Shown: piece after piece, positions 25,301-34,581 of the stretch
Position numbering within the stretch: the stretch's first letter is position 1
Layout: each line of letters opens with the position of its first letter
Assembly: GCA_019022495.1 (NCBI GenBank)
Contig: JAFEKR010000031.1
Span: 1 to 64,000, forward strand
Direction: 5' to 3'
From: Epichloe hybrida
Lineage: Eukaryota > Ascomycota > Sordariomycetes > Hypocreales > Clavicipitaceae
Length of the DNA: 64,000 bases
Notes under the pieces: generated by a model
The model's input: only the letters and a program-made list of their open reading frames with translations
Database searches by the model: none
What the model was told of the DNA's origin: nothing
Made by a program: the position numbers and the translations under genes

Positions 25301-25945
25301 CGAGCGGAGCCGACCCCCGCCCCTACAAGCTCCCAAGGACATGTAGCAACGGAACGATGGGTGGATGTCAGCAGCGTTCTCATTGCGGATACGACTAGCA
25401 ACACAATCAGCCGAATTATATACAGGAGACTGGTGCGACCAAAAGCCGTGCTTGGTCGCACTGGTGGTACCCACACGGGCACTCTTGGCCCTGCTGGAAA
25501 CATTATGCTGACACCATCGATTCTACCTTATGAGACACAGCTCGAGGAAGAATGGATCGAGGAGTCGATTTTCAGCTGCGACGACTCCCTGAGGGATGCC
25601 GTTGACAAGGTCGTTTACATGGACGGCGATGGTAGCAAGGGTAGCTCCACCAATTCGTCGCAAACCCGCAGTGACATTCACGACAGCATTGAGAGTGATA
25701 GTACGATGCCTGACACCTTGTCAGAAATTACACAGCTAGCAAGGCCTGATCCAGCTCTCAATGCCCCCAGAACCCAATGCAAGACGGTAATTTTGTCTGC
25801 TCTTGAAGACATGTTCCGCGAGGCCGTCGACAAGCGAGACGGGAATCATGTTGGATTAAAGAACAACCGTCTCGATGGCCATTGCCAAAGTATTTTACGT
25901 GATGCTGTGCGAGATTGGGTGGCCAGCATGGACGCCATTGAGTAG
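22328..25945 (+). CDS. LST4: Folliculin-interacting protein family, Lst4-like
   Basis: Single-exon protein of 1205 residues matching the fungal FNIP/Lst4 family. Lst4 pairs with Lst7 (folliculin) to act on the Gtr2/RagC GTPase at the vacuole and activate TORC1 when amino acids return. The N-terminal FNIP block holds NLLFPDTQALYQHRNDQVFP and DVRIIVMQDALGPANASLLF (about residues 38-115). The central DENN-like block reads LWPNCLADDIKIASEVGLA and RWGIWRDEAIWTFKWAAPLG (about 490-560). A C-terminal block (DWVASMDAIE) ends the protein. Long Ser/Arg-rich linkers (about 625-870) are probably disordered and phosphorylated. Confidence 0.88.
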   Translation: MLGRLLHLGSGGSASPSVETDNNSTSRPILSLESVQEDIHTRNLLFPDTQALYQHRNDQVFPLSTTPTTPGTTTAHAFDYSEDVELDVKDVRIIVMQDALGPANASLLFDSHPPPEPTTPSDRSPARQDPRRAAMSARKGSLTQSAKPLIIQAENPQPRQGAFDRRASIHCRAQSHSETEFQRAAREYRDELATFSSCIFGNSELMAYKGTSTKVHVVPSAARVNESAASSIFGDGRSSIGRSSGRSSKLSQSYSSQVISPTLGTGHFPGGVPSRQNDKRKVLITRLFPVNLAVDDADSNATPQNHYSGEDSSEFPFPSPGKESAQRKKKLQPKQRRTPMYAVVLVVQIPQVVSRISSALPTKSLFRESGSYNDQDLFSSSYNSTKAGWNMSGSVTYGDAADAIDIEDRIDSLTQHWDIIMRTLTHLQSLVATTIHAMLKQADSASPGPHIGPSHANMVSHTPSTSDRRGSELPRAKPPKSTTKLVSLWPNCLADDIKIASEVGLARSRIVMGVSAARVVTGQGRWGIWRDEAIWTFKWAAPLGLTAFFHNLLTGFLSTHTDWLQALCGPAYGKRAALVRRTRNEEDLSLPARTVIISNDKMAARRLIFLLSAFLPANQQIHTTRAHRPSMSASIGGYSNSPPTFIIPVLREESLRRKINRRSGLRRASHSRNTSQSARNATVVPPQLAQIGIDRNDQRRASDATSVRTTNLPMPGTDMVTRKSSAATTTTIMAETTTPHFTSVQQRDNQRRPRPGSSGSVAADDLKRSLKRGDSSSSGQAGCVSRPPSSGLKWGSLIGGLWSPRRRDSMDSGTYGQGSAELRSPVKSSFGRVDKLSEMVRESPEELIEGGVAARRRGVDARDVGTPRESFTGVRGRGSFAQADRTPDPNGAFESPVKTSINAEDGVIDVDVPFPDYITSFESAISSPSSSGYLSTLGLPNGLETFEQTRFAIEGDLPLNAAGWLNRFHPDFALQALPPQDNLIDQIKAAMRAEPTPAPTSSQGHVATERWVDVSSVLIADTTSNTISRIIYRRLVRPKAVLGRTGGTHTGTLGPAGNIMLTPSILPYETQLEEEWIEESIFSCDDSLRDAVDKVVYMDGDGSKGSSTNSSQTRSDIHDSIESDSTMPDTLSEITQLARPDPALNAPRTQCKTVILSALEDMFREAVDKRDGNHVGLKNNRLDGHCQSILRDAVRDWVASMDAIE

Positions 25946-26568
25946 CATGGCAAGGAATGCTTGATGACACTTGCCATTGTCATTTTCTTGAGCTGGCCTG
26001 CCGACTCTGCACCTGCTCAAGAGCAGATGCGGGGGTCACTACGATGACAACACGCATCACGCCTCCTTTTCTCCTTCGAATCTCTTTCCATGTTGCTTTG
26101 ATAATGCATTAGCACCACTACCACGATACCCAATCACATAATTGCTTTGATCTGTTTCTTCTACTAACCTTTCGAATCCGAGTTTTCTGGCATAGTATGA
26201 TGAGTGTCTCTGTTTGTTGTCAATGGAGCAGTGCTTGTAATTCGTGAAACGTTCGGCCTTAGAATACCATGTGATTTACCATTTCTAATCCTCTGGTTCT
26301 TTCTTTTTCTTTTTTTTTGGCGAGGCAAGGCGTCGGGGGGGAAGAGGGCAATAACGCACGGCATTATTGCTAAGATACCAAGAATATTATTACATGATAG
26401 AAGTTAATTTTTTTTTTCATCAAGACATTTGAGCCCGTGTGTGTGTTGCGCATTTGTTTTGTTCTCAGTTCACCTTGAATATATCTGGAGACAACACAAC
26501 AACTAAATATGTGCATGTCAATTCGTGAAGGTAGGTATCTATCCATGTGTCTGTCTGTTTTGTCCGTC
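25946..26568. other. Convergent 3' flanks of LST4 and DBP10
   Basis: AT-rich at 26180-26530. No gene seen. Confidence 0.4.
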
Positions 26569-29351
26569 TTACTTCTTCCTTTGCGGTCTAGCATTCTTTG
26601 CCAACTTTCTCTGCTTCTCCTCTCTTGATTTGCGAATATCGCTTGCGCCCTTGAGCTCCTTCTTACTGCCCATGCCGTCCTTGAATCTACCGACGCGCTT
26701 CTCCCTCGCCTCCGCGACTCTCTTTTTGCGAACCTCAAAGTCATCTCTATACTTATCAGCCTCCCTGGGTGCCTTCTCCAGCTTGTGCTTGTACCGCACA
26801 CCGTTCGGTATCCCCTGCGTCGTGCCCGGCTTCTCCGTCTCCCCAACCTTGGGTAGACCTCTCATGCGCTGAGAGCGCTTCCACTTGTCGTAGCGACCGC
26901 TTTGGAAAGACGCCGCTATCTTGACGCCGGACTCGCCGGTAATCATCCGGCTGCCCTTGGAGCCGTCCTCGTCATTGTCACGCGACACGTACTTTTTGGA
27001 TTTGGCGTCCCAGCGCATCTTGGACCGGACCGGTTGGCCAAAGGACTTTGCGGTTTCGTCGTTGGTGAAGTCCATGGTTGCGTCGCGGGCTGCTTTGACG
27101 AACCCGCCGGAGTGAACACCGTAGCCACGTTCCTCGGCGGCGTTGGTTGTGCGTGGTGTGTAGCTCATGAAGACTTCGGAGTCGCGCCAGTCGGTTTTGC
27201 CCTTTTTGTTGGAAGGATTTGAGATGGTGACTTCGAGATCATCATCGTCGTCGTCGTCGTCGTCGTCGTCTGAGGGAGAGTTGGCCTTTTCTATGTCTGG
27301 CATCTCATCGTCCAGTGGGTCGTCGTCAGAGTCATCTGCGGTGGCATTGTTACGCGTAGTGTATGATGGAAGGTCAAAGTCTTCGTCTTCGTGATCATCG
27401 ACTTCTTGCTTCTTGGGTTGTCTGTTCTTTGGGGTGATTCTCTTTCGTAGCTGTTTCATCATATCTGCTGCTTCGGCGTGTGATTTGTCGGTGTGGCTGA
27501 CTTCGAAGATTGTCTCTTGGGGTCTGAACCCGCTGATTCTGGCGAGCATGTCTGTTCGTGCTTGCTCAATGCCGTCGACGTCTTCGCCAAACAATCTATG
27601 AAGCTGATTCCACCCGGTGGATGATACCAATTCTTTAGAACGCTTAGCGCTCTGGCTGGAGGCTGAGTTTCGCGTTCTCAGATAGAGTTTTTCGGCCTTG
27701 GCAGCGACGCCGCGCAGGGTGTTGATGTCCAGGTCCTCGGTTAGAAGCTTGTTCATCCACTCGACATTGGCCTCAACCATGTCTCTTTTCAATGCGCCCA
27801 CTACGATATCAGAAGCGAAGGAGGGCTCGTCACCCGCCTGGCCGAGGACCAATCTTCTGCCCAAGAACAATTGCAGGTCGAGTAAGTACGGTGCGTCGGT
27901 TTCCCGAACGAGACTGTAGCTCCAGCCACGCTGACCAGCACGAGCCGTTCGACCGACTCTGTGAACGAAGATCTTGGGCTGTGATGGAAAATCGTAATTG
28001 ATGACGTTTGCTAGAATGGGTATATCGATACCACGGGCTGCCACGTCAGTCACAACGAGAACATTGGTCCTGCCCCGTCGAAAGTCCTCGACTTGGTTTC
28101 TTCGGGCTGTCTGGTCAAGCGAACCATAGACATGTGATACAGCAAATCCTGCACTCTGAAGAACATTGGCAAGATACTCGACGTGATGTTTTGTAGCCGT
28201 GAAGACGATGGTTGAGTGTTCCGTAGGTTTACCTGAGCCACTGTTCGCCGTCCGCTTTCGCTTCTTTGATGACTTGTCGCCTTCCTGTTTGGATTCTTCT
28301 GGAGTGCCAAGGGGAACCTTGATTACATCGTGAAGAATGTGTAACAAGGAGCCTTCCTTTTCCGCCCCCTTGACAGAAAAGAAGGCGCTCTCAAGATCTG
28401 GCGATACCTTGGTTTCTGCGTCCAATCGAATGAGACGTGGATCTTGTAAACCGGCTCTTGCAAACTCGACCAATGATGCAGGCAGAGTAGCAGAGAAGAG
28501 TAAAGTCTGTCGAGAGGGAGGTAAGGAGTGCAGAATTTCAGTCAGTTGTGTAGCAAACCCCATCTCAAACAACCTGTCAGCTTCGTCGAATACGACGTAT
28601 TGAATAGAAGAGAGATCCAGGGACATTTCGACTTTCAAATGCAAGAAACGACCGGGAGTGGCGATGACGATGTCGGGATTGGCGGCCATGGAGGAGAATT
28701 GCTCCTCTAGGCTGTCACCACCAACCAGAAGCACAGCCTTCAGGTCAGTTCCACGAGCGAACTCTTTGACGACTTTCAGAGTTTGAATGGCCAATTCTCG
28801 GGAAGGTGACAAGATCAGAGCTCTGCTGCCGAACCTAGCGCTGTGTGCTCGCAGTTTCTCAATCATGGGAATAACAAAGGCGCCCGTTTTGCCGGAACCC
28901 GTTCGAGCCATACCAACGACGTCTTTGCGGTCAAGAAGGAGAGGAATAGTTTTTCTCTGAATGGGCGTGGGGACCGAGAAACCTTTTCGTGTGATGGCTT
29001 TGAGTAGATTTGCATTGAGGCCTACATGGAAGCGGTCAGCACGTGCGGCCACGGATGGCAAGAGAAGAGGAGGAAACTGTAGTTAGTACCCATTGCCTGA
29101 AAACCTCCGCCCTTTTTAACCGTTTTGCCCTTCAAATTAGTATTCTTGCGGTAGGATGCCGCTTGCTGGAGGGCAATAAAAGCCTCGTCGCCATCATCGC
29201 CCCCCTGAGCATCGTCCAAGATATCATCGAAGTCGACTTGATGGCCGGCCGAATGAGTCTGGTCCCCGTTTTCGTCGTCTCCGGGGTATAACGAGTCGAG
29301 AATATCAAGCTCATGCTCCGAGGTAGCCGGAGAAGCTGCACGTCGAGGCAT
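26569..29351 (-). CDS. DBP10: ATP-dependent RNA helicase Dbp10
   Basis: DEAD-box helicase of 904 residues needed for 60S ribosomal subunit assembly in the nucleolus. Exon 1 is 29351-29090 (begins [20 protein letters not shown]). A 68-nt intron (GTACTAAC ... GTAG) leads to exon 2 at 29021-26569; the joint reads [21 protein letters not shown]. Motifs in order: Q motif GFSVPTPIQ, walker [29 protein letters not shown] ([12 protein letters not shown]), SAT, RGIDIP and [10 protein letters not shown]. The C-terminal DBP10CT region contains [16 protein letters not shown], and the tail is Lys/Arg-rich. An Asp repeat encoded by a TCG-type microsatellite (27243-27272, complement) lies in the acidic linker. 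Confidence 0.96.
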
Positions 29352-29692
29352 TGTGACAGTTCGGCTCGCACTTTTCTCGCCAAGATCCGAGTTCGAGGGT
29401 GGTAGTCTACAGTATCATAGCAATTCACCAAAGTCGACACCTGCACAAGCAGCAGGCAGCCGTGGTTTTTTGTTTCTTTTTTTTTTTTTTTTTTTCTGGG
29501 GCCGCACTATACCGCACCCACACCCCGTTATCTTATCGCCGCGGGGCATGCAAGTGAACCCCAGCCTCAAAACCAAAACTACTAGTCCGTATGTAGTGCA
29601 CATAAAACCGGTTGAACCCACGACAGCCTCGCAAGGCGACAAGAAGCGACCGACGCCTTTGCTATTATTGCCTTCGCATCACTCGTGTAAGA
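29352..29692. promoter_or_regulatory. Divergent promoter region, DBP10 / SPF31
   Basis: 341-bp gap between divergent starts, with a 19-nt T run at 29477-29495. Poly(dA:dT) tracts commonly keep fungal promoters nucleosome-poor; that role here is inferred. Confidence 0.45.
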
Positions 29693-30498
29693 ATGGCTTC
29701 AGAAGACTCGAAAGAAGACAAAGATGCACTCGATGCCCTTGAAGTGGAAGCCAAAGAATTCGACAAGGCATGCCATCTTCTCCCCGATTCATCAAAGTCA
29801 AGAAACGTGATCCACTGACGAGCCATACGTCGCAGGATGCTGAAATCGATCGGATCCTCAGGGCATTCCGGCTGGATGCGTAAGATTGACACCTCAAAGC
29901 GGGCACACGGAAGAAATGTCGACGCATCCTCCATGACCATTGACTAACCAAGAACGCACCGCGCAGCTACGCCGTGCTAGACCTCCAGCCAGGTGTTCCC
30001 GAATCCGACATTAAAATCACCTATCGCAAAAAGTCCCTCCTTATCCATCCGGACAAGACGAAGAATCCTCAAGCCCCAGATGCCTTTGACCGTCTCAAAA
30101 AGGCCCAAACGGAGCTCATGGACGAGAAGCACCGCGAAAGACTGGACGAAGCTATTGCCGACGCGCGAATGCTCTTGATCCGCGAAAACAAATGGACCGT
30201 GGACAGCCCCGAACTTAAAACAAGTGACTTTGCCAAGAAGTGGCGCGAAAAATCAAAAGAGGTGCTGATTGACAATGAGCACCGACGGAGGCGGCAAATG
30301 AAGGCTCAAATGCAGGAAGAAGGCAGGGAGCTGAGGAAACAGGACGCTGATTTGGAAGAGAGGAAGCGAAAGAGGCAGCATGAGCAGGATTGGGAGGCGA
30401 CGAGAGATGAGAGAATCAGCAGTTGGAGAACGTTTCAGAAGGGCAAGTCGACGGACGGGGACAAGAAGAAGAAGAAGAAACTGAAGCCTATTGGGTGA
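29693..30498 (+). CDS. spf31: J-domain splicing-associated protein, SPF31/DNAJC8-like
   Basis: 216-residue protein with a central J domain and a long charged C-terminal helix, matching the DNAJC8/Spf31 family that associates with spliceosomes. Exons are 29693-29767, 29836-29879 and 29967-30498. The J domain reads AYAVLDLQPGVPESDIKITY and includes the HPDK signature. The C-terminal half is basic and coiled-coil-like, ending in poly-Lys (KKKKKKLKPIG). Intron 1 (29768-29835) has a GC donor (AAG/GCATGC) with CACTGACG and CGCAG. It is the only solution that gives EFDK/DAEIDRILRAF, the sequence the family expects. Confidence 0.9.
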
Positions 30499-31086
30499 GG
30501 AGTCGCAGGTGGAAACGAGTTTCATGATGATGTAATGAGTAACAAGTAATTTCTCTTTAATGTGCAGTCACCTTCAAAAATGATGAGAGCGTCGGTGATT
30601 CTTCATTTCGAGCAATGTCTTGACGAAAGAGGAGACTCTGGGGGAGATATTTCTGGTCTAGAGCGCATCCACAAAGGAATGAGGGCTATTTTGATTTAGA
30701 ACAGCACACTTCAGTGAGCTCTCTGCGCAAAATATAGTGTCGTCGGATACAGCAAGGCTGAGATGCAATAGCCTTCGTGGCAAAGTGATGGATGAATCAT
30801 CAGGGTTATTTTTTTTTGGATTTTGAGAGTATCTACCATCAAAGATTCTTCCATAGTATGTACAATACACGGATCCGGATTGAAAACCCGCAGATCATGA
30901 GACAATGCAAAAACGCAAAAAGGCTTCAAAAGTCCCCTGCCTGTAGAGAAACGCCACTTGCTGTCCAGTTCGGGCTTTTTTATTTCAACACCTTTGAATG
31001 CACACACTCCCGCGTTCTATCCATTTCGAACAATTCTTTCACAACTATAATACAGACTACCGTGTAAGTCAACGTTGACAACAGGG
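30499..31086. other. Convergent 3' flanks of SPF31 and MDJ1
   Basis: AT-rich untranslated sequence; no gene seen. Confidence 0.4.
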
Positions 31087-32807
31087 TTAGCCGGATGCGG
31101 TGTCGGATTTCTTGCTTTCATCATTTGGCTTGTCTTGCTTGTCGTCCTTCTTGTCGGAGCTGGGCTTGTCAGCCTGGCCATTTTGGTGTGATGGATGATT
31201 GGTGAGATTATGCCACATGGATTTTAGAAATCCTTCGTTTTTGTGCGATTCTGGGTCGTATGGATCGGTGCTGTACGTGACGTGGGTTAGTGTTGGTTCT
31301 ATGCGCTTACAACAGCATTCTCTCCCTTACTTTTGCGACGACGAGACATTCATGACTCGTCTAGCTGTCTTATCACCCATCTCATCGGCCAGCATTTCCA
31401 CAATGGTTCGCTGGTTGGCGCTGAGATACTTGGGCATATTCACCCTGAACTCAACCCGCAGGTCTCCAGAACCCCCTCGGCGAGCACCCAATCTCTTCAT
31501 GCCCATACCAGTAAGCGTCATCTTGTCGCCAGTGTTCGTACCGGTGGCCACCTTGACATTGACAGATCCATCGAGCGTGGGAATGTTGACCTGTCCACCC
31601 AGCAATGCTGTAGTAAGAGGAATATTGGCCGTGTAAAGCACATTTGAGCCCTCTCGACTGAATCTAGGATCCTTGGCAACGCGAACGAAAACATACAAGT
31701 CTCCGCGCTGGGTTCTCGCATTGGGGTCGGCAGACTTCCCAGTCGGCGGAGCATCACCGGCGCCGTCGACTCGCAGCCGCATGCCATCCTCAATTCCGGC
31801 TGGAATATCAACAGTAATGTTTTTTCGTTCCCTGACCACGCCGTTGCCGGAGCAGGTTCGGCATTCTGAGCCCTTGGGAATCGACGTACCCGTTCCATCG
31901 CAAGCACCACAAGTCGAGGCCATTTGAAATCCGCCTTGCATGAAATGCAGACGCGTGCCGGTCCCGTTGCAAGATTTGCATGGCGAACGCTGAGTTCCGG
32001 TCTTGAGCCCGCTGCCTGTGCATGTTCCGCATGCTGTTAGGGGTGTAATACTGATTGTTTTGTTGGTCCCCTTTGCTGCCTCCATGAAACTGATGCTAGC
32101 TTGCACTTCGATATTGTCGCCTACCAAAATTTCCTGTTGAAATGGGTTCGAGCGTGCTCCTCGGCGCCCACCAAAGGGTCCTTGCTGGCCGGTAAATGCC
32201 GAAAAAATGTCTTCAAAGTTGAACCCGCCGCCGAACCCGCCCTGCGCCCCGAATCCGGAGAAAGGATTGCCGGCGCCTCCAAAAGGATCACCACCTCCCG
32301 GGGCACCACTTGGATCAAAGCCAGCAGCGCCAAATTGATCGTACTGCTCCTTCTTCTTCGGATCGGATAGGATCTCGTACGCCGACTGGATGTCGGCAAA
32401 CTTTTCTTTCGCACCGGAGTCCTTGTTCGTATCGGGGTGGTATTTCTTGGCCAGTCCGTAGTATGATTTCTTGATTTCTGAAGCGGACGCAGACTTGCTC
32501 ACGCCGAGAACTTGATACGGATCTTTTTGTGAAAAGGCATTGGTGCTATGGAATGCCTGTTGTTGAATCAGCAAGGGGGCTAACAAAAAGTCTCAGGATG
32601 GTATTGCGAACATACCCTCTTGCCGCCAGGAACGCGGCTGTCAGTCGCACGCTTGCACTCATCGCGACGGCCGATACGAATCGCGGAGGCGTGAAGGTGG
32701 GCGGCGCCCTTGTTCAAGCATTGCTGTATCTTCGGTCGGCTGCCAAGCTTGCTTTGCGCAAGAGCCCGAGCAGGCCGAATCGCCGTGGTGAACAGGTTGG
32801 AATTCAT
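31087..32807 (-). CDS. MDJ1: Mitochondrial DnaJ chaperone Mdj1
   Basis: Type I J-protein of 533 residues that drives mitochondrial Hsp70 in the matrix. Exon 1 is 32807-32616 and encodes a basic, Ser/Ala-rich presequence (starts [20 protein letters not shown]). Exon 2 is 32556-31331 and begins [20 protein letters not shown]. It holds the J domain with HPD, a Gly/Phe-rich linker, four zinc-finger repeats ([32 protein letters not shown]) and the substrate-binding domains. Exon 3 is 31270-31087 and encodes a hydrophilic tail starting [20 protein letters not shown] and ending in Lys/Asp-rich residues. Introns are 59 and 60 nt with GTATGT and GTAAGG donors. All phases close. Confidence 0.94.
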
Positions 32808-33985
32808 TTCGAGCGATGCCAGATCATTGAAACTGCTGCTGGCCCCAGAAGACGAAACCAAGAACACGCAGATAAGGTGTTCGCAGGCTAATGGATTCTT
32901 CTCGAAGGTGCTGGCCCATCAGTGCACTGCGGATCGCGTCCCTAACTTTTTTTTTCCCCGGCCTTGAGCCGGAGTCGGGTGCCTCAGGCGACAACAAGAC
33001 AATGCCGTCATCAGCCGGCCGACCGCTTAGGGGTCCACTGGGTTGAAGCTAATCCGTAAAAAGGTGTGAAACACGCATTATCAGGGAAAGCGGAACTTTG
33101 CCTGCGTTTTGCTTCATAGCAAGGCAGCGGCAAGTAGGGTAAAGCGTAGCTTCTCGCTTTCCCTTTATTAAAATAGGGCTATCCTATGGACATATCTCTT
33201 CTTATTAGTTAGATATACGGAATACCTCAAGGAAAAATCTACTACTCCGTAATAACCATGGAGATCCGCGTCAAAAGCCATGTCCCCTGCACAAGACCCC
33301 GCACAAGGACCTATAATCAGCCAGCGAGGTCGTAACCTCATCGGGTAAATTGAACGAGAGGCATATCAAGGAAATGAGTGATTCGCTTAGAAAGCGATGA
33401 TAACTATCGCGAAGGTTGGAGGGTTTAAAGGCTTGTTTTACAATGATTATTAGAGTTAGAAGACGAAGCTGCTGCTGCTGCCGCTACTGCTGTTAATGAT
33501 GATGATGATGATGATGAAAGAAGGTGGATTGTATACCCTTGCGAGCTTAACAGTCCTAACGACCTTAATGCCTCGAATTCTATAAATGTAGAAGAATCTA
33601 ATGATAGCAACAATAAGTTACTTTTGTATGTAATTTGTATGGTAGAGGTACCTACGGATCCGTATTCTAACTTTCCTTATCATTTTAGGCTATTAATTAT
33701 TAATGCCTTGGGCTACGCTAGGTAGAAACGGATATTATTACTTCCATGTAACCCAGCTCTCTGTATAAGTATACATATACCTAAGCTACCACGTCAAGTC
33801 AATGAAAGTAGCCCGTACTCCGTACATATGAACTATAGAAAAGCGATCCCTGTTGTTCCAAGTGCCGCCCTCTTCTTCCAAGCATTCCCAAGCCAGTGGG
33901 CTGATTTCCGGAAGGACCGGTGTTCATACATACATATTGAATAAATTATTTAGTCATTTGGTACACGTGGTTTTGAGGGACAAGA
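32808..33985. other. Intergenic, AT-rich, with microsatellites
   Basis: Upstream flank of MDJ1, then an AT-rich tract (33170-33960). A trinucleotide stretch (CTG then GAT units) sits at 33468-33517. TACTCCGTA motifs are at about 33244 and 33816. No gene supported. Confidence 0.4.
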
Positions 33986-33992
33986 TATAAAA
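33986..33992 (+). promoter_or_regulatory. TATA-like box of the modular secreted-peptide gene
   Basis: TATAAAA, 74 bases upstream of the ATG at 34067. Spacing fits a core promoter. Confidence 0.5.
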
Positions 33993-34013
33993 CCAGCCTC
34001 CGGTCGCCTCACG

Positions 34014-34054
34014 TTGAGCCCATCTGAATTAATTTTTTGAGCCCATCTGAATTA
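34014..34054 (+). repeat. 18-bp direct repeat in the 5' leader
   Basis: TTGAGCCCATCTGAATTA occurs at 34014-34031 and again at 34037-34054, identical, with a 23-bp period, just before the ATG at 34067. Confidence 0.8.
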
Positions 34055-34066
34055 CCTCCATCGGAA

Positions 34067-34581
34067 ATGTATTCTGCCAAGCTTTTCTCTGTGGCCTTTG
34101 CTGGTCTATCGCTTCTCTCCATTGCCGTCGCGGCGCCACAACTTGGAAGGGCGAAGCTTCCGAAGGTAGAGACACGTGACAGTATGTTCTAGGAAAAGCT
34201 CTGACAAAACTGCGATATATCTAATTTAATTGCACAGACAAGAATAACATCGTAGCTCGCGGTATTTCTTAGGAGAAGCTCCTGACAAAAACTGCGATAT
34301 ATTTTCTAATTCAATTGCACAGATGAACCAGCGATCGTTCCCGGTATGTAGGAGAAGCTCTGACAAGCACTGCGATACGTTTCTAATTCAATCGCACAGA
34401 TGATGAGAGTGACATCATAGCTATCGGTATGTCTTAGGAGAAGCTCCTAACAAAAACTGCGATATATCTAATTTAAATGCACAGGTGATGATGATGCCAT
34501 CACGGTTCGCGGTATGTTCTGGGAGAAGCTCTGACAAAAACTGCTATATATCTAATTCAATTGCAACTGCACATAGTTTAG
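34067..34581 (+). CDS. Small secreted protein built from tandem intron-exon modules
   Basis: Not in any family I recognise. Exon 1 (34067-34181) encodes a clear signal peptide: basic start MYSAKLF, hydrophobic core, AVAA/APQ as likely cleavage region. A pro-segment follows to VETRD. Then come four micro-exons of 24, 21, 27 and 27 nt: 34238-34261, 34323-34343, 34400-34426 and 34485-34511. They encode NKNNIVAR, DEPAIVP, DDESDIIAI and GDDDAITVR. Introns are 34182-34237, 34262-34322, 34344-34399, 34427-34484 and 34512-34576. All five carry GTAT donors, a shared GGA(G/A)AAGCTC core, TGCGATA, CTAAT and GCACAG-type acceptors. Every border is phase 1. The last exon gives Val-stop (72 residues in total). 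An acceptor five bases later would extend the frame to 34697 (109 residues). Probably extracellular; function unknown. Confidence 0.72.
34182..34576 (+). repeat. Five near-identical tandem introns with intervening micro-exons
   Basis: Unit length is about 77-85 bp (intron plus exon). Intron lengths are 56, 61, 56, 58 and 65 nt. Intron 5 has a small insertion (extra AACTGCA-like bases) before its CATAG acceptor. Introns align over their whole length, whereas exons share only a D-rich start and an I-V/I core. Confidence 0.85.

Noticed and set aside
29807..29835. GT-AG intron alternative for SPF31 intron 1
   Set aside because: Only 29 nt, below workable fungal intron size, and it would insert 14 unconserved residues.
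34182..34576. Tandem units considered as a non-coding satellite
   Set aside because: Canonical splice signals at every unit, consistent phase 1 borders and an upstream signal-peptide exon argue for a gene.
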